Assembly: GCF_036226885.1 (NCBI RefSeq)
Contig: NZ_CP109027.1
Span: 8,494,001-8,558,000, forward strand
Direction: 5' to 3'
DNA from: Streptomyces sp. NBC_00663
Lineage (GTDB): Bacteria > Actinomycetota > Actinomycetes > Streptomycetales > Streptomycetaceae
DNA length: 64,000 nucleotides
A model generated the notes under the pieces. The model saw nothing but the letters and a program-made list of their open reading frames with translations, had not been told where the DNA came from and did no database searches. Positions 1-8,389 of this stretch are shown here, piece after piece (within the stretch, counting starts at the first letter, position 1; every line of letters starts with the position of its first letter). The position numbers and the translations under genes are program-made.

Positions 1-13
1 GACGGAGCACAGC

Positions 14-787
14 GTGCCTTCGGTACCGCCGGGGTTCGGCCCGCCTCCGGCACCGGAGGCACCGGTGGTCACCGGCCCCGTGGACGTCCCCCGCCCCGCC
101 CGCGGCAGGCGCCGCGTCCTGCTCGTCGCCGCGGCCGTCACCGTCGTACTCGCGTCGGCCGGGGTGACGGTGGCGCTCCTGAACGACTCGGGTGACACGG
201 ACACCGACGCGCGATCCGCGTCCTCCGCCACCGACGCCGAGGCCACGTCGGCGGCGCGCGGTCGTGGGGACGCCGTACGCACCGACGAGCCCACCCCCAC
301 CGGGAAGGGTGACCGGAAGACCCCGACGGCGACCCCGTCGCCGAGCCGGACGGCCGCCGACGGCAAGCCCACCGAGCGGGCCACCACGCCTGCCCCGACC
401 AGGACTTCGGGCGGCGGTGCCCCCACCTCCGGCGGCGGTTCCGGCGACGGCGGCACCGGCTCCGGTTCCGGTTCCGGTTCCGGTTCCGGCGAGACGACCC
501 CCGCCGCGTCCTGCGTCTCCACAGGCGGCGGCAAGTACAACTGCCAGGTCTGGAAGACCGCCGACTCCTACACCGCCTCCGGCACCAAGGCCGGCATCCT
601 CAACGCGGGCACCAACTACTTCTACTGCCAGCAGAATCTGGGCCGCCGCGAGACCTACGGCGAGTGGACCAACGTCTGGTGGGCGAAGACGGACGACGAC
701 AGCGGCAATGCCGGCGTCTTCGTCAGCGACGTCTACCTCAGGGGCGGCGACAACGACGAGCCGGTGCCGGGGCTGCCCGTCTGCTGA
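14..787 (+). CDS. membrane-anchored secreted protein with Gly/Ser linker
   Basis: A 257-residue protein of unknown function. It has a short Pro-rich cytoplasmic segment, a basic stretch, one hydrophobic membrane segment (about residues 34-56), a long Thr/Ser/Pro/Gly-rich low-complexity linker to about residue 165, then a compact C-terminal domain of about 90 residues. That domain has four cysteines and many aromatic residues (CVSTGGGKYNC, FYCQQNL, final PVC), consistent with an extracytoplasmic SH3-like or carbohydrate/peptidoglycan-contacting fold held by disulfides (inference). The GTG start has GGAG six bases upstream, so it may be complete. The frame is also open to the window edge, so a longer N-terminus (for example a kinase or zinc-ribbon protein) cannot be excluded. 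Its 3' end overlaps the convergent downstream gene by 55 bp. Confidence 0.7.
   Translation: MPSVPPGFGPPPAPEAPVVTGPVDVPRPARGRRRVLLVAAAVTVVLASAGVTVALLNDSGDTDTDARSASSATDAEATSAARGRGDAVRTDEPTPTGKGDRKTPTATPSPSRTAADGKPTERATTPAPTRTSGGGAPTSGGGSGDGGTGSGSGSGSGSGETTPAASCVSTGGGKYNCQVWKTADSYTASGTKAGILNAGTNYFYCQQNLGRRETYGEWTNVWWAKTDDDSGNAGVFVSDVYLRGGDNDEPVPGLPVC
458..490 (+). repeat. in-frame 6-nt (GGTTCC) microsatellite
   Basis: Four to five copies of a GGTTCC hexamer in a row encode the Gly-Ser linker of the preceding secreted protein. The length is a multiple of three, so copy-number change would alter linker length without a frameshift. Confidence 0.8.
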
Positions 788-1533
788 TCCTCGGTGTACC
801 GCTCCAGGCCGGAGTCGGTCACCAGCTTCTCCCTCCTGAAGAGCCGCGTGCCCGCCTGGCACAGGTCCCGGTCGGCGCGCGCCCGGGCGCAGAACTCCTC
901 GGGCGTGACACCGAAAAGTTCCCTCAACCGGGCCGACCCGACGAGGAGTTCGGTGAGCAGCGGCCGCTGGCCCGGATGGCCGCGCGGGGCGCCGGTGCCG
1001 TCGTGCAGGACGCCGTGCGTGTTGACGTACACATACGCGCCCGCGAGCGTGGTGCCGTCCGCGAGTTCGTACCGCACCTCGGGGGCGGGCAGCCAGGCCC
1101 GCCGGTAGTTGCCGGCCGCCAGATGCGCTCCCTCGCTCGCGTCGACGACCGCCAGCTGCTCGGCGTCGAGCCAGGTGACGAACAACTCCCGTACCGTTCC
1201 CGGCGCTTCGACCGGGGAGGCGGACACATAGCCCAGGCGGCTGACGTGCGCGGAGACGCCGATGTCGATGCCCGTGACGCGGGTGCGCACCATCGGGATC
1301 GGGGAGAGGATCCCGTACTCGGCCATCTTGTGCCGCAGTTGGGCCGGGCTGGCGTTGGAGCCGACGGCGAGGACGGGGACGCGGTCGTTGTGCACCAGGC
1401 GGTCGAGGGGCAACAGCCGGTCACCGTCGAGGAGTCCGGAGTCCGAGGGCCACGCGCCCGGGTAGAGCAGCGGGTGGTCGCGCGGCGCCTCGGCCAGCCC
1501 CAGTGCCTCCAACGTGCGGTCGCTCAAGGGCAC
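733..1533 (-). CDS. gamma-glutamylcyclotransferase-like protein
   Basis: A 266-residue protein. Around residue 55 it has VLAVGSNASPAQL, matching the GSN-type loop of the gamma-glutamylcyclotransferase (BtrG/AIG2-like) fold, and later WLDAEQLAVVDASEG, where the fold has its catalytic acidic residue. No close functional assignment is possible. Related enzymes cyclise gamma-glutamyl amines or peptides. The GTG start is supported by GGAAGG a few bases upstream. The last about 20 residues are Ser/Thr/Gly-rich and read into the 3' end of the convergent neighbour (55-bp overlap), so the true C-terminus may be a recent extension. The upstream neighbour on the same strand is a LacI regulator separated by about 27 bp, which suggests possible co-transcription. 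Confidence 0.65.
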   Translation of the reverse strand: MPLSDRTLEALGLAEAPRDHPLLYPGAWPSDSGLLDGDRLLPLDRLVHNDRVPVLAVGSNASPAQLRHKMAEYGILSPIPMVRTRVTGIDIGVSAHVSRLGYVSASPVEAPGTVRELFVTWLDAEQLAVVDASEGAHLAAGNYRRAWLPAPEVRYELADGTTLAGAYVYVNTHGVLHDGTGAPRGHPGQRPLLTELLVGSARLRELFGVTPEEFCARARADRDLCQAGTRLFRREKLVTDSGLERYTEDQQTGSPGTGSSLSPPLR

Positions 1534-1560
1534 TGCCTTCCTGTTCGCCGGTCCGGTCTC

Positions 1561-2658
1561 TCAGTCCGCCGGCGGCAGCTCGCCCGAGCCGCGGGTGATC
1601 AGCCGGGTCGGCAGCTCGATCCGCTCGGGGGTGATCAGCGTGCCGTCCAGCTGCCGGAACAGCCGCTCCGCGGCGGTCCGGCCGAGGGCGGCGGCGTCCT
1701 GGGCGACGACGGTGACGCCCGGCTGGAGGAGATCGGCGAGCTCGATGTCGTCGAAGCCGACCAGGGCGACCCGGCGCGACTGCTCGGCGAGCACCCTGAC
1801 CACGGTCACCGTCACCCGGTTGTTGCCCGCGAAGACCGCGGTCACCGGATCAGGACCGGACAGCATCTCCTCGGCGGCCCGGCGCACCCGCACCGGGTCG
1901 GTGACCCCGAGGGACATCCACTTCTCCTCGACCGGTATCCCGGCGTCCTCCATGGCCGCCCGGTAGCCGCGCAGACGCTCGGCGGCGGTGTGGATGCGGG
2001 GCATGTCGCCGATGAAGCCGATCCGTCGGTGGCCGTGCGCGATGAGGTGGGCGACTCCGTCGCGAGCCCCGCCGAAGTTGTCGGACAGGACCACGTCGGC
2101 GTCGATCTGGCCGGCTGGACGGTCCACGAACACCGTGGCCACGCCCGCCTTCAACTCCGGCTCCAGATAGCGGTGGTCGTCGCCGGCCGGGATGACCACC
2201 AGGCCGTCCACCCGGCGGGCGCAGAGCGCCAGTACCAACTCCTGCTCGCGGTCCGGGTCCTCCGCGCTGGAGCCGTTGATCAGCAGGGCGCCGTTGGCGC
2301 GGGCCACCTCCTCGACCGCGCGGCTGAGCGGGCCGTAGAACGGGTCCGCGAGATCTTCAAGTACCAGACCGATGCTGGCGGTTCGGCCCTTGCGCAGCAC
2401 GCGCGCGCTGTCGTTGCGCCGGAAGCCGAGCGCGTCGATGGCCTCCTGGACCCGGCGCTCGGTCTCCGGGGTGACCCCGGGCTCGCTGTTGACCACGCGC
2501 GACACCGTCTTGAGGCCCACTCCGGCACGTGCGGCCACGTCCTTCATCGTCGGACGGTTGCCGTAACGCGTGGCGGCGACTCGGTCTGCACGGCGGGTGG
2601 TCTCGGGCACGATGGGGCGTCCTGTCCTGTCGTCCACGGGGAGGGGTGCGGCGTCCAT
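1561..2658 (-). CDS. LacI-family transcriptional regulator
   Basis: A sugar-responsive DNA-binding repressor. The N-terminal LacI helix-turn-helix is clear (TMKDVAARAGVGLKTVSRVVN, then the hinge helix region NDSARVLRKGRTASIGLV), followed by a periplasmic-binding-protein-like effector domain to the C-terminus. The frame is open to an ATG at 2688, but the likely -10 box and a perfect palindrome lie right there, so starts at 2658, or a GTG at 2610 with AGGACG before it, are more plausible. The 2610 start would give the usual length of about 350 residues. It is divergent from a ROK kinase and close to an alpha-galactosidase, so a role in galactoside or other sugar use is reasonable but inferred. 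Confidence 0.9.
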   Translation of the reverse strand: MDAAPLPVDDRTGRPIVPETTRRADRVAATRYGNRPTMKDVAARAGVGLKTVSRVVNSEPGVTPETERRVQEAIDALGFRRNDSARVLRKGRTASIGLVLEDLADPFYGPLSRAVEEVARANGALLINGSSAEDPDREQELVLALCARRVDGLVVIPAGDDHRYLEPELKAGVATVFVDRPAGQIDADVVLSDNFGGARDGVAHLIAHGHRRIGFIGDMPRIHTAAERLRGYRAAMEDAGIPVEEKWMSLGVTDPVRVRRAAEEMLSGPDPVTAVFAGNNRVTVTVVRVLAEQSRRVALVGFDDIELADLLQPGVTVVAQDAAALGRTAAERLFRQLDGTLITPERIELPTRLITRGSGELPPAD

Positions 2659-2696
2659 GATTTTGTATGAGGATGTGGCGTCGAGCATAGAGCCTG

Positions 2697-2708
2697 GACA
2701 ACGTTGTC
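2697..2708. promoter_or_regulatory. palindromic operator, LacI/ROK divergent region
   Basis: Perfect 12-bp palindrome GACAACGTTGTC just upstream of the LacI gene, overlapping its likely promoter. Size and symmetry fit a LacI-family operator. Autoregulation and control of the divergent ROK kinase are inferred. Confidence 0.6.
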
Positions 2709-2805
2709 AGATGCGGGGGACACTGTCCACCACAATTGCCGTCTCCGTGCCCCCACCCCGGAACGGCCCGACCTTTCTCATGGTTGACGGGGAGATCTGA
2801 CACTG

Positions 2806-3765
2806 ATGCACACCGACCTCGTGGCAGCGCTCGACATCGGCGGCACCAAGATCGCCGGCGCGCTGGTCGACGACCGCGGCCACATCCTGGTCCGCGCGCA
2901 GCGCGCCACGCCCGCCCGGGAGGACGGGGAGACCGTCATGCGGGCCGTCGAGGAGGTGCTCGGCGAACTCACCGTGTCGCCGCTGTGGGGACGCGCCTTT
3001 GCTCTCGGTATCGGCAGCGCGGGCCCCGTGGACGCCTCCGCGGGCACCGTGAGCCCGGTGAACGTGCCCGGCTGGCGCGACTATCCGCTGGTCCGGCGGG
3101 TCCGGGAGGCGACGGGCGGACTGCCGGTCGAACTGATCGGCGACGGCGTGGCCATCACGGCGGCCGAGCACTGGCAGGGCGCCGCGCGCGGACACGACAA
3201 CGCGCTGTGCATGGTGGTGTCGACGGGCGTCGGCGGCGGCCTGGTCCTGGGCGGCCGGCTGCACCCGGGCCCCACCGGAAACGCGGGCCACATCGGCCAC
3301 ATCAGCGTGGACATGGACGGCGACCCCTGCGCGTGCGGCTCGCGCGGCTGTGTGGAGCGCATCGCCAGCGGTCCCAACATCGCGCGCCGGGCATACGAGA
3401 ACGGCTGGCGGCCCGGACCGGACGGTGACACCTCCGCCGCCGCGGTGGCCGCCGCGGCGGGGACCGGCGATCCGATCGCCGTGGCCTCCTTCGAGCGGGC
3501 CGCACAGGCACTTGCCGCCGGGATCGCCGCCACGGCCACCCTCGTCGAGATCGACATCGCCGTGATCGGCGGCGGCGTGGGCAAGGCGGGCGAGGTGCTC
3601 CTCACCCCGCTCCGCAAGGCCCTGACCGACTACGCCACCCTCTCCTTCGTCCAGCGCCTGGCGGTCGTGCCGGCCCAGATGGGCACGGACGCGGGGCTGG
3701 TGGGGGCGGCCGCGGCGGCGCTCGCGAAGAGGGCGGACAAGGCGACGGACAAGGCGGCGGTCTGA
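2806..3765 (+). CDS. ROK-family sugar kinase (glucokinase-like)
   Basis: A 319-residue cytoplasmic sugar kinase, probably phosphorylating glucose, N-acetylglucosamine or a related hexose with ATP. Visible features are the N-terminal phosphate motif DIGGTKIAGAL (residues 10-20), catalytic Asp113 in LIGDGVA (families usually have NDAN, here GDGV), the glycine-rich STGVGGGLVLGG (139-150), and the ROK zinc site GHIGH (161-165) with Cys175, Cys177 and Cys182 in CACGSRGC. There is no N-terminal HTH, so it is an enzyme rather than a NagC-type repressor. It is preceded by GGGAGA. It is divergent from the LacI gene, which may control it. The exact sugar is unknown. Confidence 0.92.
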   Translation: MHTDLVAALDIGGTKIAGALVDDRGHILVRAQRATPAREDGETVMRAVEEVLGELTVSPLWGRAFALGIGSAGPVDASAGTVSPVNVPGWRDYPLVRRVREATGGLPVELIGDGVAITAAEHWQGAARGHDNALCMVVSTGVGGGLVLGGRLHPGPTGNAGHIGHISVDMDGDPCACGSRGCVERIASGPNIARRAYENGWRPGPDGDTSAAAVAAAAGTGDPIAVASFERAAQALAAGIAATATLVEIDIAVIGGGVGKAGEVLLTPLRKALTDYATLSFVQRLAVVPAQMGTDAGLVGAAAAALAKRADKATDKAAV

Positions 3766-3838
3766 GACGGTCCCGCAGGAACGTTCACGCTGGAGGCGGC
3801 CGGGCCCGCCGGCCGGCGCACCCGGCCGCCGGCGGACT

Positions 3839-5845
3839 TCAGCAGCTCAACCGCGCGTCCGCCCAGTCCGCGTGGTCCGAGTCGAGGCCGTCGCCGCCGT
3901 CGGTGACGACGAGCCGGACCACCTGGGCGCCGGTGACGTCCGCGGTGAGCGGCTGGGCCGGCATCGCGTTGGTGAGGACCCCGGTCGAGGCGACCTTGGT
4001 GCCGTCCGCCCAGATCTCGAAGGCGACCGTCCCGGCGGCGCCCTTCTCGTCGTCGACGCCGACGTCCGCGGTGACCGTCTCGCATGCCTTGCCCGTGTAG
4101 TACTCGACGATGCTCTGGGCGTGCACACCGAGGCCCTTGGCGTACACCACGCCGCCGATGGTGATCGGATGCCCGTCGCCCGCGGCGTTCTCCCCGTTGC
4201 TGGTGTTGCGCTCCACCGGCCCCCATCCGCTGAGGGCCGACAGCCACGGAAGGTCACCGAGTTCGGAGGTCCCCGAGGGCGGCGGCACCACCACGGAGAT
4301 CCCCACGGTCAGGGCCGTGGCGACGCGGACGCCGGCCGGTGAGCGGTAACTCACCTTGAGCGTCAGGTCGTACGACCCCGCAGGCGTTCCGGCCGGGGCG
4401 GTCACCGTCCATCCGGTGCGCAGGGAACGGCTCGTCGGCAGGACGGCCGCCGTGGTCGCCGAGGTGGCGCGCGCGGACCAGCCCGCGGGGCCGGTGAGCG
4501 CGACGGAGACCTGCCGGGCCGGGGTGCGGCCCAGGTCGGTGACCGTGCTCGTCAGCGTGGCCGGGGCGCCGGCCTCGATCAACTGGCTGCCCTCCAGACC
4601 GAGTTCCACGGCCGGCGGGTGCTTGGACCACGCGGAGTCGGCGGAGACCCGTACGAGGACCGTGCCGTGTGCCGGGACGGTCGCCGCGATGGTGCCGGCG
4701 GTGTTGTAACTCCGGTGCTGCCACAGATCGCGCAGCGTGTAGGCGTCGGCGGTGGGCAGGCCGACGGCGGCGGCGGTCGTGGCGACGCGCTGTGCGGTGT
4801 TGGACTCGTTGAACAGGGCCACCGCGCGGCTGCCGTCCCGCAGTTGCTTGGCGACGACCCACCGGCCGCCCTCCGAGGTGACGACGGTGCCCTGCTTGCC
4901 GAGCGGGTCCTGGTCGACCGCGACGACCTCCTTGTTGCCGAGGATCTCGTAGGTCGCGTCGCTCGCGTGGCGCAGGTCGGAGCCGATGAGGAGCGGCGCG
5001 GCCATGATCGACCACAGGGAGAAGTGGGAGCGGTACTCGGTGTCCGTCATGCCGCCGTTGCCGACCTCCAGCATGTCCGGGTCGTTCCAGTGCCCGGGGC
5101 CGGCGTGTGCGGCGAGCGGCAGGTTCTGCCTCAGGATCGAGAGCATCGAGCCCCAGTTGTCGCTGATGTCGCCGGTCGTGCGCCACAGGTGGCCCACGTC
5201 GGACGCCCACTCCCAGGGTTTGTTCTCGCCCCACTCGCAGATGCTGTAGACGATGGACCGGCCGGTTGCTCGCAGGGCGTCGCGCATGGTCGTGTAACGC
5301 GTCTTTGCGTCCACGCCCTGGTTGTTGCAGTTGTCGTACTTGAGATAGTCCACACCCCAGTCCGCGAACTGTTGGGCGTCGCTGTACTCATGGCCCAGCG
5401 CCCCGGGAAATCCCGCGGTGTTGCACGTCTTGGTGCCCGCGCTCGTGTAGATGCCGAACTTCAGGCCCTTGGAGTGGACGTAGTCCGCGACCGCCTTGAT
5501 CCCGTTCGGGAAGCGGACGGGGTCCGGCACGAGCTTGCCGTCCGCGTCCCGGTCGGGCAGGGCCCAGCAGTCGTCGAGGTTGACGTACTGATACCCGACG
5601 TCCTTGAGGCCCTTGTCCACGAAGATGTCCGCGATCGACTTGACCATGGCCTCGTTGAACTCGGCACGGCAGTGCGTGGAGTTCCAGTTGTTGAAGCCCA
5701 TGGGCGGGGTGAGGGCGAGACCGTCGTCCAGGGCGGGCGCGGCGGCCCGCGCCGTGGGTGCGGCGAGCCCTGCGGCGGCGAGCAGTGCGGCGGTGAGTGC
5801 TCCAACCACTTGGCTACGGATTGTGCGGGTGTGAAGGTGACGCAT
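3839..5845 (-). CDS. secreted alpha-galactosidase, GH27, with NEW3 and NPCBM domains
   Basis: A 668-residue extracellular glycosidase that removes alpha-galactosyl units from plant galacto-oligosaccharides or galactomannan. A signal peptide (residues 1-34, cleavage after ARAA) precedes the GH27 barrel starting at TPPMGFNNWNS. The nucleophile is Asp171 in YLKYDNC, and the acid/base is probably Asp226 in RTTGDISDNWG. HWNDPDMLEVGNGGMT and the C-terminal beta-sandwich follow. A NEW3 alpha-galactosidase-associated domain (about 410-520) and an NPCBM carbohydrate-binding module (about 530-668, GVVYAKGLGVHAQS) complete the chain. The RBS GGAGGAACG lies just upstream of the ATG. Its position beside a LacI regulator and ROK kinase suggests a small galactoside-use locus. 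Confidence 0.95.
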   Translation of the reverse strand: MRHLHTRTIRSQVVGALTAALLAAAGLAAPTARAAAPALDDGLALTPPMGFNNWNSTHCRAEFNEAMVKSIADIFVDKGLKDVGYQYVNLDDCWALPDRDADGKLVPDPVRFPNGIKAVADYVHSKGLKFGIYTSAGTKTCNTAGFPGALGHEYSDAQQFADWGVDYLKYDNCNNQGVDAKTRYTTMRDALRATGRSIVYSICEWGENKPWEWASDVGHLWRTTGDISDNWGSMLSILRQNLPLAAHAGPGHWNDPDMLEVGNGGMTDTEYRSHFSLWSIMAAPLLIGSDLRHASDATYEILGNKEVVAVDQDPLGKQGTVVTSEGGRWVVAKQLRDGSRAVALFNESNTAQRVATTAAAVGLPTADAYTLRDLWQHRSYNTAGTIAATVPAHGTVLVRVSADSAWSKHPPAVELGLEGSQLIEAGAPATLTSTVTDLGRTPARQVSVALTGPAGWSARATSATTAAVLPTSRSLRTGWTVTAPAGTPAGSYDLTLKVSYRSPAGVRVATALTVGISVVVPPPSGTSELGDLPWLSALSGWGPVERNTSNGENAAGDGHPITIGGVVYAKGLGVHAQSIVEYYTGKACETVTADVGVDDEKGAAGTVAFEIWADGTKVASTGVLTNAMPAQPLTADVTGAQVVRLVVTDGGDGLDSDHADWADARLSC

Positions 5846-5949
5846 CGTTACGTTCCTCCGTACCGGCGAAAGATGGGATGACTACATGTACGCGCCACAG
5901 TGTGATCTCGGTAGACCCCCTGTCACGCCGGACTGCCGAAGTCTGGATT

Positions 5950-5979
5950 TTGAACGTGTTCAACTCTGTGCGTTAGGCT
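5950..5979 (+). promoter_or_regulatory. promoter with dyad operator before the epimerase gene
   Basis: -35 TTGAAC (5950-5955), 18-bp spacer, -10 TAGGCT (5974-5979). A dyad TTGAAC-GT-GTTCAA (5950-5963) covers the -35 box, so a repressor probably binds here. The protein is not identified. Confidence 0.6.
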
Positions 5980-6002
5980 CCCCCATAAGAAGGGGGAGTC
6001 TG

Positions 6003-6974
6003 ATGAAGTTCGTGATCCCCGGGGGAACCGGGCAGGTGGGAACCGTCCTCGGCCGTGCTCTGCGCGCGTCGGGGCATGACGTGGTCGTGCTGACCAGGCG
6101 GCCGACCCAGGACCATGAGGTGCACTGGGACGGGGAGTCACTGGGGCCCTGGGCCCGGACGATCGACGGCAGCGACGTGGTGATCAATCTGGCCGGGCGC
6201 AGCGTCAACTGTCGCTACACCCCGGCCAACCTGAGGGCCATGATGGACTCGCGCGTCGACTCCGCCAGAGTCGTCGGAGAGGCGATCGCGTCCGCCGTAC
6301 GGCCGCCGCGCGTCTGGCTGCAGATGAGCACGGCCACCGTCTACGCCCATCGTTTCGACGCGCCCCACGACGAGGCGACCGGAGTGATCGGCGGTTCCGA
6401 GCCCGACGTGCCGGACTACTGGGCCTACAGCGTCGAGATCGCGAAGCGGTGGGAGCAGGCCCAGGACGAGGCCGACACTCCGCGGACCCGGAAGGTCGCC
6501 CTGCGCTCCGCCATGGTGATGAGCCCGGACCGCGGCGGGGTCTTCGACGTGCTGCTCAGGATGGTGCGGCTCGGCCTCGGCGGCCCCGTGGCGGGCGGCG
6601 CGCAATACGTCTCCTGGATCCACGAGCACGACTTCGTCCAGGCGATCGAGTTCCTGACCGCCCGCGACGACATCGCCGGACCCGTGAACCTCGCCGCCCC
6701 CGGGCCGCTGCCGCACCGCGCGTTCATGCGGGAGTTGCGGGCCGCCTGGGGCATGCCCGTCGGGCTGCCCGCCGCCAAGTGGATGGCCGAGATCGGTGCG
6801 TTCGTGCTGCGCTCGGACACCGAACTGCTGCTGAAGAGCCGCCGGGTGGTACCGGGCCGCCTGCTGGAGGCGGGGTTCGCCTTCGATCACCCGCAATGGT
6901 CCGACGCCGCCCGTGACCTGGTGCGGCGCGCCCGTGCCGGAGCCGGCCGGGTGCCCACGCGGGCGCGGGCGTGA
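6003..6974 (+). CDS. TIGR01777-family NAD(P)-binding epimerase (SDR39U1/YfcH-like)
   Basis: A 323-residue extended short-chain dehydrogenase. The N-terminal Rossmann motif is IPGGTGQVGTVLGRAL, followed by VVVLTRRP, VVINLAGRSVNCRYT and the C-terminal DUF1731-like segment ending about residue 315. Members are annotated as nucleoside-sugar epimerases, but the substrate is unknown. The ATG at 6003 is chosen because AGAAGGGGGAG precedes it closely and the Rossmann motif begins at residue 2. The frame is open further upstream, but that part covers the promoter. It is monocistronic by appearance. Confidence 0.88.
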   Translation: MKFVIPGGTGQVGTVLGRALRASGHDVVVLTRRPTQDHEVHWDGESLGPWARTIDGSDVVINLAGRSVNCRYTPANLRAMMDSRVDSARVVGEAIASAVRPPRVWLQMSTATVYAHRFDAPHDEATGVIGGSEPDVPDYWAYSVEIAKRWEQAQDEADTPRTRKVALRSAMVMSPDRGGVFDVLLRMVRLGLGGPVAGGAQYVSWIHEHDFVQAIEFLTARDDIAGPVNLAAPGPLPHRAFMRELRAAWGMPVGLPAAKWMAEIGAFVLRSDTELLLKSRRVVPGRLLEAGFAFDHPQWSDAARDLVRRARAGAGRVPTRARA

Positions 6975-7004
6975 CCCTCGTGCCGTTTCGCAGTTGAACC
7001 GGGC

Positions 7005-7196
7005 ATGAAGAAGCGCACCATGGCTGCCATCGCCTCCCTGGCCACCGGTTTCGTCGTCGCCGCGATCACCCCGTCCCACGCCGTCGGCGAGAACCTCACC
7101 GACCTCGACGTCGACAAGACCCTCAGCACCCTCGACCACACCATCGCCAGCGACAGCCTGGCCGTCGACAAGAACGCCCTCGGCCAGAACGACTGA
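7005..7196 (+). CDS. small secreted peptide
   Basis: A 63-residue protein with a clear Sec signal peptide (MKKRT, a hydrophobic core, then THPSHA-like cleavage region near residue 26) and a short acidic mature part of about 37 residues without cysteines. It resembles small exported Streptomyces proteins of unknown function that end in a similar Asp/Asn-rich tail. It lies 30 bp behind the epimerase gene and could be co-transcribed. No function can be assigned. Confidence 0.7.
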   Translation: MKKRTMAAIASLATGFVVAAITPSHAVGENLTDLDVDKTLSTLDHTIASDSLAVDKNALGQND

Positions 7197-7345
7197 CAAG
7201 AGCTGACGAGAGCTGGACCACGGTGCCGGTGCCCCTCGCCGCAGGGGGGCGCCGGCACCGTCGTACGTGGGCCCTCAACTGGGGCTGGTTTCCGTGGCAG
7301 GGTGGAGCGGGCAAGCCTCAGGGGGCCAACAGAAGAGGGGGAACC

Positions 7346-8389
7346 GTGACCGTCGTTTGGATCAACGGCGCGTTCGGTGCGGGGAAGACCACCGCCGCAC
7401 GGGAACTGATCGAACTGCTCCCGAACAGCACACTCTTCGACCCCGAGGTCATCGGCGGAGCGCTCCCGCACCTGCTCCCGCCCAAACACCTCGCCGAGGT
7501 CGGCGACTTCCAGGACCTGCCGATCTGGCGCCGCCTCGTGATCGACACGGCGGCAGCCATGCTCGCCGAGCTCGGCGGGACCCTCGTGGTCCCCATGACC
7601 CTGCTGCGCCAGGAGTACCGCGACGAGATCTTCGGCGGCCTCGCGGCCCGCCGCATCAGTGTCCAACACCTCCTCCTCGCCCCGGCGGAAACGATCCTGC
7701 GCGAGCGAATAGCCGGGCGGGAGATCCCGCCCGACCTCCCGGACGGCGAGATACGGGTACGGCAGTGGTCGTACGACCACATCGAGCCGTACCGCGCCGC
7801 CCTCGCCTCCTGGCTCACCGCCGACGCCCATCTCGTCGACAACAGCGCCCTCACCCCCTACGAGACGGCTGCCCGGATCGCCGAGGCGGTCGGATCCGGC
7901 ACCATGCCCGTCTGCGACATCGTGCAGACCCCCGAGCCGACCGCCGAGACGGTCGCCGCCGGCGTCCTCCTCTTCGACGAGCGGGACCGGGTGCTGCTCG
8001 TCGACCCCACCTACAAGGCCGGCTGGGAGTTTCCCGGCGGAGTCGTCGAACCCGGCGAGGCTCCCGCGCGCGCGGGCATGCGCGAGGTCACCGAGGAGAC
8101 CGGGATCGAGCTGGACGACGTACCGCGCCTGCTGGTCGTCGACTGGGAACAGCCCGCGCCACCCGGATACGGCGGTCTGCGCCTCCTCTTCGACGGCGGC
8201 CGGCTCGATGCGGCCGAGGCCGGACGGTTGCTGCTGCCGGGGCCCGAACTGCGCGCATGGCGTTTCGTCAGCGAGGAGGAGGCCGCCGATCTGCTGCCTC
8301 CCGTCCGCTACGAGCGGCTGCGGTGGGCGCTGCGGGCGCGGGAACGCGGGGCGGCGCTGTACCTGGAGGCCGGTGTTCCGGTGGGTTAG
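7346..8389 (+). CDS. P-loop kinase (TmrB-like) fused to NUDIX hydrolase
   Basis: A 347-residue two-domain protein. The N-terminal half (residues 1-190) is a small-molecule kinase-type P-loop NTPase beginning WINGAFGAGKTTAARE, like the TmrB tunicamycin-resistance and AAA-33 families. The C-terminal half is a NUDIX hydrolase with the full box GGVVEPGEAPARAGMREVTEETGIEL near residues 230-256. The fusion would couple ATP-dependent phosphorylation or binding to cleavage of a nucleoside-diphosphate compound. The true substrate is unknown. The GTG start is set by AGAAGAGGGGG seven bases upstream and by the P-loop starting at residue 7. The stop overlaps the convergent kinase-like gene by four bases. 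Confidence 0.85.
   Translation: MTVVWINGAFGAGKTTAARELIELLPNSTLFDPEVIGGALPHLLPPKHLAEVGDFQDLPIWRRLVIDTAAAMLAELGGTLVVPMTLLRQEYRDEIFGGLAARRISVQHLLLAPAETILRERIAGREIPPDLPDGEIRVRQWSYDHIEPYRAALASWLTADAHLVDNSALTPYETAARIAEAVGSGTMPVCDIVQTPEPTAETVAAGVLLFDERDRVLLVDPTYKAGWEFPGGVVEPGEAPARAGMREVTEETGIELDDVPRLLVVDWEQPAPPGYGGLRLLFDGGRLDAAEAGRLLLPGPELRAWRFVSEEEAADLLPPVRYERLRWALRARERGAALYLEAGVPVG

Noticed and set aside
5886..6002. N-terminal extension of the epimerase to a start at 5886
   Set aside because: The segment covers a good promoter and dyad, and the Rossmann motif begins right after the ATG at 6003.
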